DNA of 64,000 nucleotides from CAYZTY01 sp964444665. Lineage in GTDB: Bacteria > Planctomycetota > Phycisphaerae > Sedimentisphaerales > CAYZTY01. Positions 26,761-34,808 of the stretch are shown piece after piece. The notes beneath the pieces were generated by a model, which did not search any database, was not told where the DNA came from, and saw only the letters and a list, made by a program, of their open reading frames with translations. The stretch's first letter is position 1. Every line of letters begins with the position of its first letter. The position numbers and the translations under genes were made by a program. The stretch is from NCBI GenBank assembly GCA_964444665.1, contig CAYUIE010000014.1, positions 38,823-102,822 on the forward strand, given 5' to 3'.

Positions 26761-27097
26761 TCCGGCCGCAATAAACACAGGCTGGGTGCCTCGGCGAGAC
26801 CATATGGCGGCAATTCGGGCACTCCACGGCCTTACGCTGGTTCTTGCCATCGAGTGTGCCGTCGCGCATATCCACTTCATAAACCTTCTCGCGCAACTGC
26901 TCGTCGGTGAAACCGTGCTTTTCCTTTATAAATTCCCACAGCGTCTCCGAAATCAATAGCGCTTTGGCCAGATTGGCCTGGAGAACATTAATGCGTCTCT
27001 GCATAGCAGTGGCTTTGCCCTTTGCTCGTTCAGCCGTCTTACTCGCATGAATGTTTTCTGCCGTTTGAAATCCCGCCATTGCGAATAAAGGTATCAT
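26729..27097 (-). CDS. Small zinc-ribbon protein, helical N-terminus
   Basis: 122 residues. Helical first two thirds (KATAMQRRINVLQANLAKAL) and a C-terminal zinc ribbon, CPNCRHMVSPRHPACVYCG. Function not recognised. Convergent with dapF and overlapping its last 32 bp. The promoter side (27098-27215) is AT-rich. Confidence 0.65.
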   Translation of the reverse strand: MIPLFAMAGFQTAENIHASKTAERAKGKATAMQRRINVLQANLAKALLISETLWEFIKEKHGFTDEQLREKVYEVDMRDGTLDGKNQRKAVECPNCRHMVSPRHPACVYCGRIIDDSVFSLS

Positions 27098-27215
27098 TGT
27101 AAAATCCTTTCAGAAGTTTTGCATTTACAACCCTATTTTACCTTTTTGTGTTCAAATTTCGAGCAAAAAACTACTTCAATCCCGGCCTTGCCGGACTCAA
27201 CAGGCGAGTCACGGG

Positions 27216-27833
27216 TCACGAGCGACGAGATACGTCTTTAAAATTCAGCTCCGCATATTCTCCCTGATATTTTCTTGCCGCCCGGTCGTATGCCTTTGCC
27301 GCCTCGATTTCATCGCTGAAATGGCCGAGGTTTATTGACCTTTTGTTGTGATAAATTCTCGCCTGCCATTTTTCCGGGTTTTTGCTTCTGTTTACGCCTT
27401 TATATTTGGAGCTTGTTTTTGATTTTGTCTTTCGCTGATTTTGGGCGTTTTGTTCTAACGTTGCGAATCGAAGGTTTGCCTTTCGGTTATCGAGTCCGTT
27501 ATGGTTTATGTGGTCAACCAGCACTCCGTCGGGTGCGTGCATAATCATTCTATGCATTGATGTGCTTTTTGTTCTTCCACTTTCTTTTGTGCTGAAATGT
27601 CGGATGGTATACGATGAGCGCCCTTTTTCGTAACCCGTCCATCGGTCTTTAGGCAGCCATTCGTAGTCATCGGAGTCGACGATTGCGTATTGGCCGTTAT
27701 TTAGTTTAATTCTGCGGAACGCGTATCCGTATCGCACCCGGCGATATGCGAGCAGAATCCAAATTAGTGGCTTTTCTATAAACACCGGAATTTCAATAAC
27801 AACTTCGATGCTTATCTCCCCGGTTACCGTCAT
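27216..27833 (-). CDS. HNH endonuclease with AP2 domain
   Basis: 205 residues. A middle HNH region (VDHINHNGLDNRKANLR) is followed by an AP2/ERF-type DNA-binding domain (SKYKGVNRSKNPEKWQARI through EAAKAYDRAARKYQGEYA). This is the layout of free-standing homing endonucleases from phages and mobile introns. The N-terminal 30 residues are hydrophobic-rich and may not be part of the true protein. Flanked by dispersed repeats on both sides; likely a mobile gene. Confidence 0.85.
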   Translation of the reverse strand: MTVTGEISIEVVIEIPVFIEKPLIWILLAYRRVRYGYAFRRIKLNNGQYAIVDSDDYEWLPKDRWTGYEKGRSSYTIRHFSTKESGRTKSTSMHRMIMHAPDGVLVDHINHNGLDNRKANLRFATLEQNAQNQRKTKSKTSSKYKGVNRSKNPEKWQARIYHNKRSINLGHFSDEIEAAKAYDRAARKYQGEYAELNFKDVSRRS

Positions 27834-28292
27834 TCTGAACGAAGCGCAACGTAGTGAAGAATCTCACTTAATTATTCGCGGTTCCTTGTTCGTTACTTGT
27901 CCTGAGTGAAATCGAAGGATTCGATATTCACTCCCCCTCAACTCTCGAGTCACGGGACACGTGCCCCGACCGACGTTTTTTTGCCAGAGGCAAAAAAAAC
28001 AGTCCCTCCACTATTGGCTCAACCTGCGCGTTTTGGCGAAAAATCGGCCATTTTTTTGGCCTCTGAAAGTGCTAAATACTTACGTGGAAGTGATTAAAAA
28101 AATTTTACTTTTTTGGGATTCTGACCAAAACCACCTGCGCGTTTTGTTCTATCTATCTTTATAAGTCCTAAAATACCAAGAACCCTCACTCCCACCACAA
28201 CTCCCCTACTTTTCCCCCTTCGCCGCTCGCAGCAATCGGCATCAAAACCCCTTGTCGGCAAAGTGAATTTTTTTATTTTTTTCCTTTACTCC
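27834..28292. other. Spacer with dispersed repeat pieces
   Basis: No gene. Begins with a piece of the common 'attctgaacgaagcg' repeat and the 'cgagtcacgggacacg' repeat also seen near 27208 and 30016, then AT-rich sequence leading to the first cold-shock gene. Confidence 0.5.
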
Positions 28293-28423
28293 ATATCGGT
28301 TATTATGTTATATTCCTATTTTTAGTGGAGAATATTCTTCCATCTCTCAAGAGTATCCCCCAATAAATTAAGAATGAGAGATAACATTTAAGTGGCCTAT
28401 AAACAGGCCAGGGAGAAGCAAAA
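28293..28423 (+). promoter_or_regulatory. Conserved promoter and leader of cold-shock gene 1
   Basis: Shares ATATCGGTTATTATGTTATA (probable promoter -10 region) with the leader at 29154, and the same two stems: ATCTCTC pairing with GAGAGAT around a conserved GTATCCCCCAATAAA loop, and TGGCC pairing with GGCCA just before the GGAG ribosome site. A long structured 5' UTR is typical of cspA-type genes. Confidence 0.6.
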
Positions 28424-28627
28424 GTGAGTAAAGGTACAGTAAAATGGTTCAATTCGACTAAGGGATTCGGTTTTATTAATCCTGATGATGGCGGCGAGGA
28501 TTTATTTGTCCACCACTCGGAGATTAAAACAACGGGCTATGCAACGCTTGATGAAGGCCAGAAGGTCGAATTTGAAGTCGGGCAGGGCAAAAAAGGTCCC
28601 TGTGCGACGAACGTAGTTCCCTGCTAA
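28424..28627 (+). CDS. CspA-family cold-shock protein
   Basis: 67 residues from GTG, preceded by GGGAG. Single OB-fold cold-shock domain with RNP1 KGFGFI and RNP2 LFVHH; binds single-stranded RNA/DNA. Nine residues differ from the paralogue at 29283. Both end with a Cys (VVPC here, VIPC there), and each is followed by the same type of terminator. Regulation is probably through the leader upstream. Confidence 0.97.
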   Translation: MSKGTVKWFNSTKGFGFINPDDGGEDLFVHHSEIKTTGYATLDEGQKVEFEVGQGKKGPCATNVVPC

Positions 28628-28654
28628 GCAGAAAACAACGATTGAGAACCGAAG

Positions 28655-28681
28655 GGCCCTGCCGAAACGCAGGGCCTTTTT
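28655..28681 (+). terminator. Rho-independent terminator of cold-shock gene 1
   Basis: Stem GGCCCTGC/GCAGGGCC with a six-base loop followed by TTTTT, 28 bp after the stop codon. Confidence 0.9.
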
Positions 28682-29153
28682 ATTTGCGCTCGTTTCCTAA
28701 AGCCCGCCGATTTATTCGGCGGGTTTCTTGCCCCTGCACTGCAGGAGGTTTCTTTTTTCTTGCCTGCCTCGGCGTAGTCTCGCCACTAAAGTGGCGGACG
28801 AAGACGGGTCATCCCGACCGAAGCGTAGCATTGAAGCCTGCCCTGAGCGCACCTGTACTGAGCCTGTCGAAGTAGTCGAATGGGTCGAGGAATCTATTCA
28901 TCTTCTTGTCATTGCGAGTCCCGATGTCGAAGCGCAGCGAAGATCCCGATACCTCGGGGTTGTTTATCGGGACGCGGCAATCTTCAATCTACCACTCACC
29001 AATTACTAATCTCCTGCTTGTCCCGCACAATACCTGTCCTCCGTATGTCCACTAATGGACGCCTTACGGCGGAGTCCATAGGACTGAGTCCCAGCAAGCC
29101 GGGATCGAAGGGCTGCGGCAGGGGAAATTATTTTTTTATTTTTTCTTTGCGTA
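28682..29153. repeat. Intergenic stem-loop repeats
   Basis: No gene. Holds CCCGCCGA/TCGGCGGG (28703-28723), a CCTGCACTGCAGG stem and stretches of 'cattgcgagtcccgatgtcgaagcg' type repeats. The upstream half is similar to 29541-29850, so the csp gene and its 3' flank look duplicated as a unit. Confidence 0.6.
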
Positions 29154-29282
29154 ATATCGGTTATTATGTTATAGTTTAGTTTTTAGTGGTGAATATTCTT
29201 CCATCTCTCAGGAGTATCCCCCAATAAAATAAGGTCGAGAGATATTTTAGATGGCCTATAAACAGGCCAAGGAGAAGAACAA
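29154..29282 (+). promoter_or_regulatory. Conserved promoter and leader of cold-shock gene 2
   Basis: Same elements as the leader at 28293: ATATCGGTTATTATGTTATA, the ATCTCTC/GAGAGAT stem and the TGGCC/GGCCA stem before AGGAG. Differences fall mainly in loops. Confidence 0.6.
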
Positions 29283-29486
29283 GTGAGTAAAGGTACTGTA
29301 AAATGGTTCAATTCAGCAAAGGGATTCGGCTTTATTAATCCTGATGATGGCGGCGATGATTTATTTGTCCACCACTCGGAGATTAAATCGGATGGCTATG
29401 CATCACTCGATGAAGGCCAAGCGGTTGAGTTTGAAGTCGGGCAAGGCAAAAAAGGTCCTTGTGCGACGGGCGTAATTCCCTGCTAA
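29283..29486 (+). CDS. CspA-family cold-shock protein
   Basis: 67 residues from GTG behind AAGGAGAAG. Cold-shock OB-fold with KGFGFI and LFVHH; binds single-stranded nucleic acid. Close paralogue of the gene at 28424, including leader and terminator, so a recent tandem duplication of about 0.86 kb. Confidence 0.97.
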   Translation: MSKGTVKWFNSAKGFGFINPDDGGDDLFVHHSEIKSDGYASLDEGQAVEFEVGQGKKGPCATGVIPC

Positions 29487-29513
29487 GCAGGAAACAATGC
29501 TTAAGAACCGAAA

Positions 29514-29540
29514 GGCCCTGCCAAACCGCAGGGCCTTTTT
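29514..29540 (+). terminator. Rho-independent terminator of cold-shock gene 2
   Basis: Stem GGCCCTGC/GCAGGGCC with a six-base loop followed by TTTTT, 27 bp after the stop. Confidence 0.9.
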
Positions 29541-30212
29541 ATTTGCGCTCGTTTCCTAAAGGGGGTCATTTACTTGCGCGACGCGGGTCGTTTAGCCCCG
29601 GTGCTCGCGCCGGGGGTCGGTTAGCCCCCAACTTTATGTTGGGGGTCATTCTTTTTCTTGCACTGCAAGGGGTTTTTCCTTCTTTTCTTTCCCCTGCCCC
29701 GCAGGAGGTTTCTTTTTTCTTGCCTGCCTCGGCGTAGTCCCCTAAGGACGAAGACGGGGCATTGCGAGGAGCGCAGTGCGGCAATCCAAAATCCTAAAGC
29801 CCGCCGATTTACTCGGCGGGTTTCTTTCCCCCGGCACTGCCGTGGGTTTCTTTTTTGTTTAGCCGTCGCCGGCACGGCGACGTTGCCATTCCTGCGAAGG
29901 CAGGAATCCAGAGTATTCATTCTTCCTCAACTGGCGAAATACGACATACTACCGACGACCGACGAAACCGGCTTTGCCGGGCTCAACTGGCGAACGACGA
30001 GTCACGAGATACGCGCGACGAGTCACGGGTCACGCATGACGAACTATACCCCCGGCTTCGCCGGGTTCAACTAGCGAACGACGAGTCACGAGTCACGCAT
30101 GACGAACTATACCCCCGGCTTCGCCGGGTTCAACTGGCGATATACGAAATACGAGCGACGAGATACGAAAAAAACTTGCCTAACACCAAAATCGGGAGGA
30201 TTAATTGGAACC
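29541..30212. repeat. Array of palindromic and direct repeats
   Basis: No gene. Contains several 'agccc-stem-loop-stem-ggg-ttcttt' units (for example CCCGCCGA/TCGGCGGG at 29800-29820), CGTCGCCG-GCA-CGGCGACG at 29864-29882 (also near 36882), ATTCCTGC-GAAG-GCAGGAAT near 29887, and tandem 63-bp units. Open frames here arise from the repeats. Confidence 0.7.
30016..30140 (+). repeat. 63-bp tandem repeat, two units
   Basis: Units begin CGACGAGTCACG at 30016 and 30079 and contain CCCCCGGCTTCGCCGGGTTC. A partial unit precedes at about 29994. Pieces of the same motif occur at about 27208-27230 and 27945. Confidence 0.8.
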
Positions 30213-30290
30213 GCATCCTCCAGTTCGGATTTGTTTATTTATTCACCTTCGGTGAATGACTGCATGTGCCTCATCGCGGCCTCCGGATGC
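30213..30290 (-). repeat. Structured repeat family, copy C
   Basis: Minus-strand copy of a three-member family. Outer stem GCATCC/GGATGC; conserved block CGGAGGCCGCGATGAG (30270-30285); inner hairpin ATTCACC-GAA-GGTGAAT (30241-30257); conserved CGAACTGGAGG (30217-30227). The other copies are at 36967 and 41269. Confidence 0.65.
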
Positions 30291-30434
30291 AAAAGATTCG
30301 AGGTAAAAAAGCGAAATATTTGATGATATAAGCGGATGGTTTTGGTAATGTAAGGTTGGAGAATTTTTATACCTGATTGGCGGAGTTAAGAAGGATGGAA
30401 AAGAATTGTGCAAATCTGCTATAACTTATTGGGC

Positions 30435-31568
30435 CTATTTCTTCTCCAGAAGGAACAGAAATTCTCGGTTTGGTTCTTCGGCATCCCGCAACCACTCATT
30501 AGTCCATTTCATGCCTGACATCACGTTCTTTTTGTAGTCTAGTTCTACAACATCAATAATATCACCGTTTGTGCATAGGACATCGTTCAACTCATCGGCC
30601 GTGGCTCTACCACCGGAACTATAAGAAAGTATGATCCATCGAGCTTGAGTTGCCTTGATAATATCCTCAATAGCTTGTACTGCAACAAAACGCCCGTTCC
30701 GATTTCTCCGGAATTCCTCAAAAACAGATGCTGATATTTTGTCAGAAGAATCTTCTCTACGTTTTGCTTTTCCGAATAATTTAGGTCTGTCGAACAGACA
30801 CACGCTAGTCCATAGGTGGTAATATGAAGCATATCGGACGCGTGAAGGTGGCATCTTCTCATTATTTGAGCCATATGGTGGGTCGAAATATGCAAGATCG
30901 ACAGATACATTCGAGACTAAATTGAATATGTCACTTCTATAAACTTCATGCTCCTGTGTCGTTGGGGCTAACATTGGGATTTTCAGAGTCAATTCATTGT
31001 AGGATCTAGGGGACCAGTCTTTTAAGTATGACACGAAATGCCCCAAAGTACTATCAACTTGGTCGAGAGCTAAAATGAGGCTGGTGAGAGCCACGGCTTT
31101 GTCAATTTTAGTTAGTGAAAGCTTTTCGATTTCCTCTCGGATACCATCGAGTTTTCTAGTATTGTGAATTTGCCATGGTTTCTTGAGACCATCCGGCTGC
31201 ACAGCCGAACCGCCGTTTGGTTGGCCTCCGTAGTTATTGGTAAACCATCCGTCTTTGGGAGAAACTGCGTTTAGGTGGTCGATCAGCTCTTGGTACTGCT
31301 TTGGGGTCTTCTTGTTGAGTAAGTAGCAGATGGCAAAGGTCTCGGACCAGACTGCAATATCGTTACAGAATACTCGATATCCTCTCTTTGCAAACGCTTG
31401 CGAGACCCTTGTTGTTCCAGAAAATCCATCCAGAACGGTTTTAGCATCAACACGCTTGGCGAGTTGAAGAATGTACGGAATCAGCTTCAGCTTTGATCCT
31501 GCATACTTGATGCCCTTTGTAGGAGGAGCTTCAATAATATCATCCGTGAACAAAGGTATAGTATCCAT
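30435..31568 (-). CDS. D12-class adenine-specific DNA methyltransferase
   Basis: 377 residues. SAM-binding motif I DGFSGTTRVSQAF (about 47-59) and catalytic DPPYG at 229-233, with KYAGSK near the start, are typical of the Dam/DpnM (D12) group, which methylates adenine N6. Its ATG overlaps the upstream gene's stop as TAATG, so translation is coupled. Together they form a type II restriction-modification system. Recognition sequence cannot be told from the sequence. Confidence 0.9.
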   Translation of the reverse strand: MDTIPLFTDDIIEAPPTKGIKYAGSKLKLIPYILQLAKRVDAKTVLDGFSGTTRVSQAFAKRGYRVFCNDIAVWSETFAICYLLNKKTPKQYQELIDHLNAVSPKDGWFTNNYGGQPNGGSAVQPDGLKKPWQIHNTRKLDGIREEIEKLSLTKIDKAVALTSLILALDQVDSTLGHFVSYLKDWSPRSYNELTLKIPMLAPTTQEHEVYRSDIFNLVSNVSVDLAYFDPPYGSNNEKMPPSRVRYASYYHLWTSVCLFDRPKLFGKAKRREDSSDKISASVFEEFRRNRNGRFVAVQAIEDIIKATQARWIILSYSSGGRATADELNDVLCTNGDIIDVVELDYKKNVMSGMKWTNEWLRDAEEPNREFLFLLEKK

Positions 31569-32422
31569 TATTGATTCAATCCTGATATTTGCTTCAATCG
31601 GGCAATGTCTTCCTTTATTTTCTCCAGTGCGGACGAATGCCCTGTCACAGATGAAACTAGCGCATGAGAGAATAACTTAACGAGAATCAGATTGTGAGAG
31701 TAGTCGATCCATCCATCCGTAACACTGTCGAAGTATTTTATGCCGTTCTTTGTATGGGTCCACAATCCGCGCTGGAGTGCATTAGCGGCAGCGTCACCAT
31801 AGCGAACTTCGCAGACATAGTCATCGTCAGAATCATAGAAACGGTAGGCTGGGTGTTTCCTGCCTCTGCCAGTTTCTTCCTTTGAAATCCGAACGGTTTG
31901 TTGTATTGCGCGGTCATAGTCAAAAACGAGAATATTGCATCGTTTGTTCTTTTCATCGTAAATCAAGGGAAGAACATTGATATTACGAAACTCCACAAAG
32001 GCAGGATCTTTAAGAATCGACTGGATGGCGTTTTGTCCCATGATCCCTTCCCCTTCTCTTTCCAAGCGAGGGAACATGCGAAAGTTCTTGTCAGTTGACA
32101 ACTGTAACGGGCCATCTCCATAGGCCTTGAGACTTACAGGGAATTCGTCTTGGGTAATTTCATTTATTATTTTAATGTCCTCTTCCTGTGATTTTGCGCG
32201 GTAAAGGTCTTTACCAACATGGATAGAGCGAAAATCGTACATGTACTGGTTGATAAACTCGGCGATTGCAATCTCAGCAAGATCTCCATGTGTCTTGTTC
32301 CCGATGAGGCGCATGGTAAATATGTTGCTCAGAGTGGTGGTGATTAAATCGGGATGTTTGCTGACCAAAAGCTTGAGTCTTTTTGTGAAATCCTTATAGT
32401 GGTCTTGATTTGCCATATTCAT
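31568..32422 (-). CDS. Putative type II restriction endonuclease
   Basis: 284 residues, no family recognised by name. A PD-(D/E)xK-like arrangement is visible: conserved acidic helix ending GDLAEIAIAEF, then Asp82 in EEDIK and, after a strand, Ser97-Leu-Lys99 in VSLKAYG. Position immediately before and overlapping a D12 methyltransferase makes a cognate nuclease the best reading. The AT-rich spacer at 32423-32713 shows no other gene. Confidence 0.65.
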   Translation of the reverse strand: MNMANQDHYKDFTKRLKLLVSKHPDLITTTLSNIFTMRLIGNKTHGDLAEIAIAEFINQYMYDFRSIHVGKDLYRAKSQEEDIKIINEITQDEFPVSLKAYGDGPLQLSTDKNFRMFPRLEREGEGIMGQNAIQSILKDPAFVEFRNINVLPLIYDEKNKRCNILVFDYDRAIQQTVRISKEETGRGRKHPAYRFYDSDDDYVCEVRYGDAAANALQRGLWTHTKNGIKYFDSVTDGWIDYSHNLILVKLFSHALVSSVTGHSSALEKIKEDIARLKQISGLNQ

Positions 32423-32713
32423 CCTTATTCACGGGTATAGTATTATACAACACTTTTTGCTAAAAATCTATTCTATCGAAAATAAAATGTCAAGAATCTT
32501 GTTTATCCTCCTCAGCCTCTACGCCATTTGGAATGTTATGCTTAGGATTTGTGATTATCTTGCTTTGCAACAAATCGTGTTGTATAATTACCCCCGGCCG
32601 GAAGGATTCGCCAGGATTTTCATTGGTCATAATTTATTCAAGTTTTTGTAAGGCAGTAATTAATAACCAGCAGTGTTAATCCGTGTAAATCCGTGTCCAT
32701 GGATTGGTAAAAA

Positions 32714-33895
32714 ATGGTCTCAATCATCTCAAAACCAGATACCCGCAGAAAGCTCGAAATACTAAGTACCGACGCCCAGTACGACCTTGCCTGTGCCTGC
32801 GGCACCCAAAAAGACGGCCATCGTAAACGCGGTCAAGACGGCAAATGGATATACCCCGTCGCGCTCCCCCAGGGCGGCTCAACCGTTTTATTAAAAACGC
32901 TGCTCTCGAACCACTGCACCAACGATTGCAAATACTGCCCGCTCCGCGCAAATAAGGACGTCCGCCGCTGCACCCTCGAGGCCGAGGAGGTCGCCAATGT
33001 CTTTCTGGAATATCACCGCCGTCGTATCGTCCACGGCCTGTTCCTTAGCTCCGGCTGCATAAAATCACCGGACGCCACAATGGCCCGCCTAAACGCCGTC
33101 GCGGACATCCTGCGCACAAAGCACAAGTTTAAGGGCTATATCCACCTCAAAATCATCCCCGGCTCAAGCAACGCCGCCATCGAGCAGGCTTTAGGCTTGG
33201 CGACTGCCGTCTCGCTGAATATCGAAACGCCGGGCGAAGAGAATTTAAAAAAGCTCTCCAGCAATAAGGATTACATCCGCGACATCATCGAGCCAATCAA
33301 ATTTATCTCGAACCAGACGGCCAAAGGCAACAAATACGCCGGCACTAAGCAGACGACCCAGTTCATCGTCGGCGCCGCAGGCGAGAAGGACGCCGAAATC
33401 GTCAAATACGCGGGTGCCCTCTACAAACGGCTCAGGATGGGCCGTATTTACTTCTCAGCCTATCAGAAAGGCCTGGGCGCCCCCTCCCTGACCGCCGAAG
33501 CAGACCCGGCCCCGGATCCGCCAAGGGACAGCTTATTCCCTGACTACCCACTGGAAAGTGCTCAGGATGGCCTAACGCGTGAGCACAGACTGTATCAGGT
33601 CGATTTTCTAATGCGTAAGTACGGCTTTGACGCCTCGGAGTTCATTTTCGAAGGATGCGGCAATTTATCGCTTACACTTGACCCGAAGGAGGTCTGGGCC
33701 CGCAATCACCCCGAGTTTTTCCCTGTCAGGGCCAATTCCGCCACGAAACACGAGCTTCTTCGCGTCCCGGGCCTCGGCCCGGTCAGTGTCGGCCGGATTT
33801 TGAAGGAACGCCGCCTCGGCCGATTTTCAAGGATTGAGGACATCGGCAAACCAACAAAGCTTCTGTTAAAAGCAAGCCAATATCTCGTTTTTTAG
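32714..33895 (+). CDS. Radical SAM putative DNA modification/repair protein
   Basis: 393 residues. Radical SAM Cys triad Cys68, Cys72, Cys75 in CTNDCKYCPLR, preceded by further Cys (CACG); C-terminal helix-hairpin-helix from about 345 (LLRVPGLGPVSVGRIL). This matches the family annotated as 'putative DNA modification/repair radical SAM protein', usually found beside a uracil-DNA-glycosylase-like partner; no partner is adjacent here. Higher GC and different codon use from the restriction genes just upstream. Confidence 0.85.
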   Translation: MVSIISKPDTRRKLEILSTDAQYDLACACGTQKDGHRKRGQDGKWIYPVALPQGGSTVLLKTLLSNHCTNDCKYCPLRANKDVRRCTLEAEEVANVFLEYHRRRIVHGLFLSSGCIKSPDATMARLNAVADILRTKHKFKGYIHLKIIPGSSNAAIEQALGLATAVSLNIETPGEENLKKLSSNKDYIRDIIEPIKFISNQTAKGNKYAGTKQTTQFIVGAAGEKDAEIVKYAGALYKRLRMGRIYFSAYQKGLGAPSLTAEADPAPDPPRDSLFPDYPLESAQDGLTREHRLYQVDFLMRKYGFDASEFIFEGCGNLSLTLDPKEVWARNHPEFFPVRANSATKHELLRVPGLGPVSVGRILKERRLGRFSRIEDIGKPTKLLLKASQYLVF

Positions 33896-33897
33896 CA

Positions 33898-34028
33898 CTA
33901 CAATTCATTCAGAATGACTGTCTGCTAATTCAGTATAGCTTTCTACTATCTTTGTGTCTTTCGGATTTTCCTTCGTTTCCACACCGAAGGCTTCTCTTAG
34001 TACTTCATTCGTTTCATATCCCTGACAG
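33898..34028 (-). pseudogene. rpsU: Inverted partial copy of rpsU 3' end
   Basis: The minus strand here reads VRDMKRMKY-stop-EKPSVWKRRKIRKTQR, nearly the same as the rpsU tail at 34441-34530, and similarity continues past the stop codon into the 3' flank (to about 34578). It lacks the N-terminal half and has an internal stop, so it is a pseudogene in inverted orientation 0.4 kb from the intact gene. Confidence 0.8.
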
Positions 34029-34164
34029 GCCGCCTAATACCTGACTTTTTAACTGAATAACGCATTTTTTAGCCTAAAAATGCCATTGCTATCGTAAAAG
34101 ACACATACCTGATAAGCCCAAATCCTGCTTTCGTAATAAAAAAAAGCAAACCCGTCATATCATC

Positions 34165-34248
34165 GTCCCCCGACCCAAATTTTGGCTTAAAATGGGCCTT
34201 CGGCCCGAATTTAAGCTAAATTTTATACAAAATTTGCAAGTCGGGGAC
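34165..34248. repeat. Long imperfect palindrome upstream of rpsU
   Basis: Arms start with GTCCCCCGAC and end with GTCGGGGAC; the centre is GGGCC-TTC-GGCCC, with AAATTTTGGCTTAAA facing TTTAAGCTAAATTTT. About 84 bp folded as one hairpin; possibly a small non-autonomous insertion or a leader structure. Confidence 0.55.
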
Positions 34249-34359
34249 TTTTTCGGCTTGCCGAAGCAAAAAAGACCGGCTATCATAGTTAATTCGGTTA
34301 TTTGCGACGATGATACGACGCATCGGCATCATTTCAGTTTGCAGAAAGGTTTGCTTTTT

Positions 34360-34530
34360 ATGATAAAAGTCAAAGCACGTGTCGGCGAATCAGTTCAGCA
34401 GATGGTAAAGCGCTTCAAAAAAATGTGCGAAAAAGAGGGGCTGGTCAGGGATATGAAACGAATGAGCTACTATGAGAAACCCTCGGTGCGGAAACGAAGG
34501 AGAATCCGAAAGACACAAAGAATCACTTAG
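34360..34530 (+). CDS. rpsU: Ribosomal protein S21
   Basis: 56 residues: KVKARVGESVQQMVKRFKKM then RDMKRMSYYEKPS and a basic tail. A 30S subunit protein. The frame is open further upstream, but the ATG at 34360 begins the known family. Followed by a strong terminator. A broken inverted copy of its 3' half lies upstream. Confidence 0.95.
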   Translation: MIKVKARVGESVQQMVKRFKKMCEKEGLVRDMKRMSYYEKPSVRKRRRIRKTQRIT

Positions 34531-34586
34531 CAGAAAGTCATACTGAATTAGCAGACAATTATTCTGGATGAATTATAGTAATATAA

Positions 34587-34620
34587 AAGCCGGGCAGTTG
34601 ATTACTGCCCGGCTTTTTTT
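34587..34620 (+). terminator. Rho-independent terminator after rpsU
   Basis: AAGCCGGGCAG/CTGCCCGGCTT stem, seven-base loop, then a T-run. Confidence 0.92.
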
Positions 34621-34808
34621 GAGCGGCTTATTATTTTGTTTGGCTAAGCGTTTTGGTGCAATTACCGGCGGCACCTGCGAAAGCGGACCGCTTGTCTATA
34701 TAACAGGGGTGTAGTAGAATACAGCTTCTATAGATGGTTTCCGGCCGAAGAGGTAGAGGGAAATAAGATCCATTTTAGAAAAGCCTGAATGTAGAAAAAG
34801 GTTAAGCG

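Noticed and set aside
30016..30140. Tandem repeats as CRISPR
   Set aside because: Two head-to-tail 63-bp units without unique spacers, no cas genes.
29658..30323. Overlapping ORFs in the repeat zone
   Set aside because: Frames reflect repeat composition; no homology or ribosome sites.
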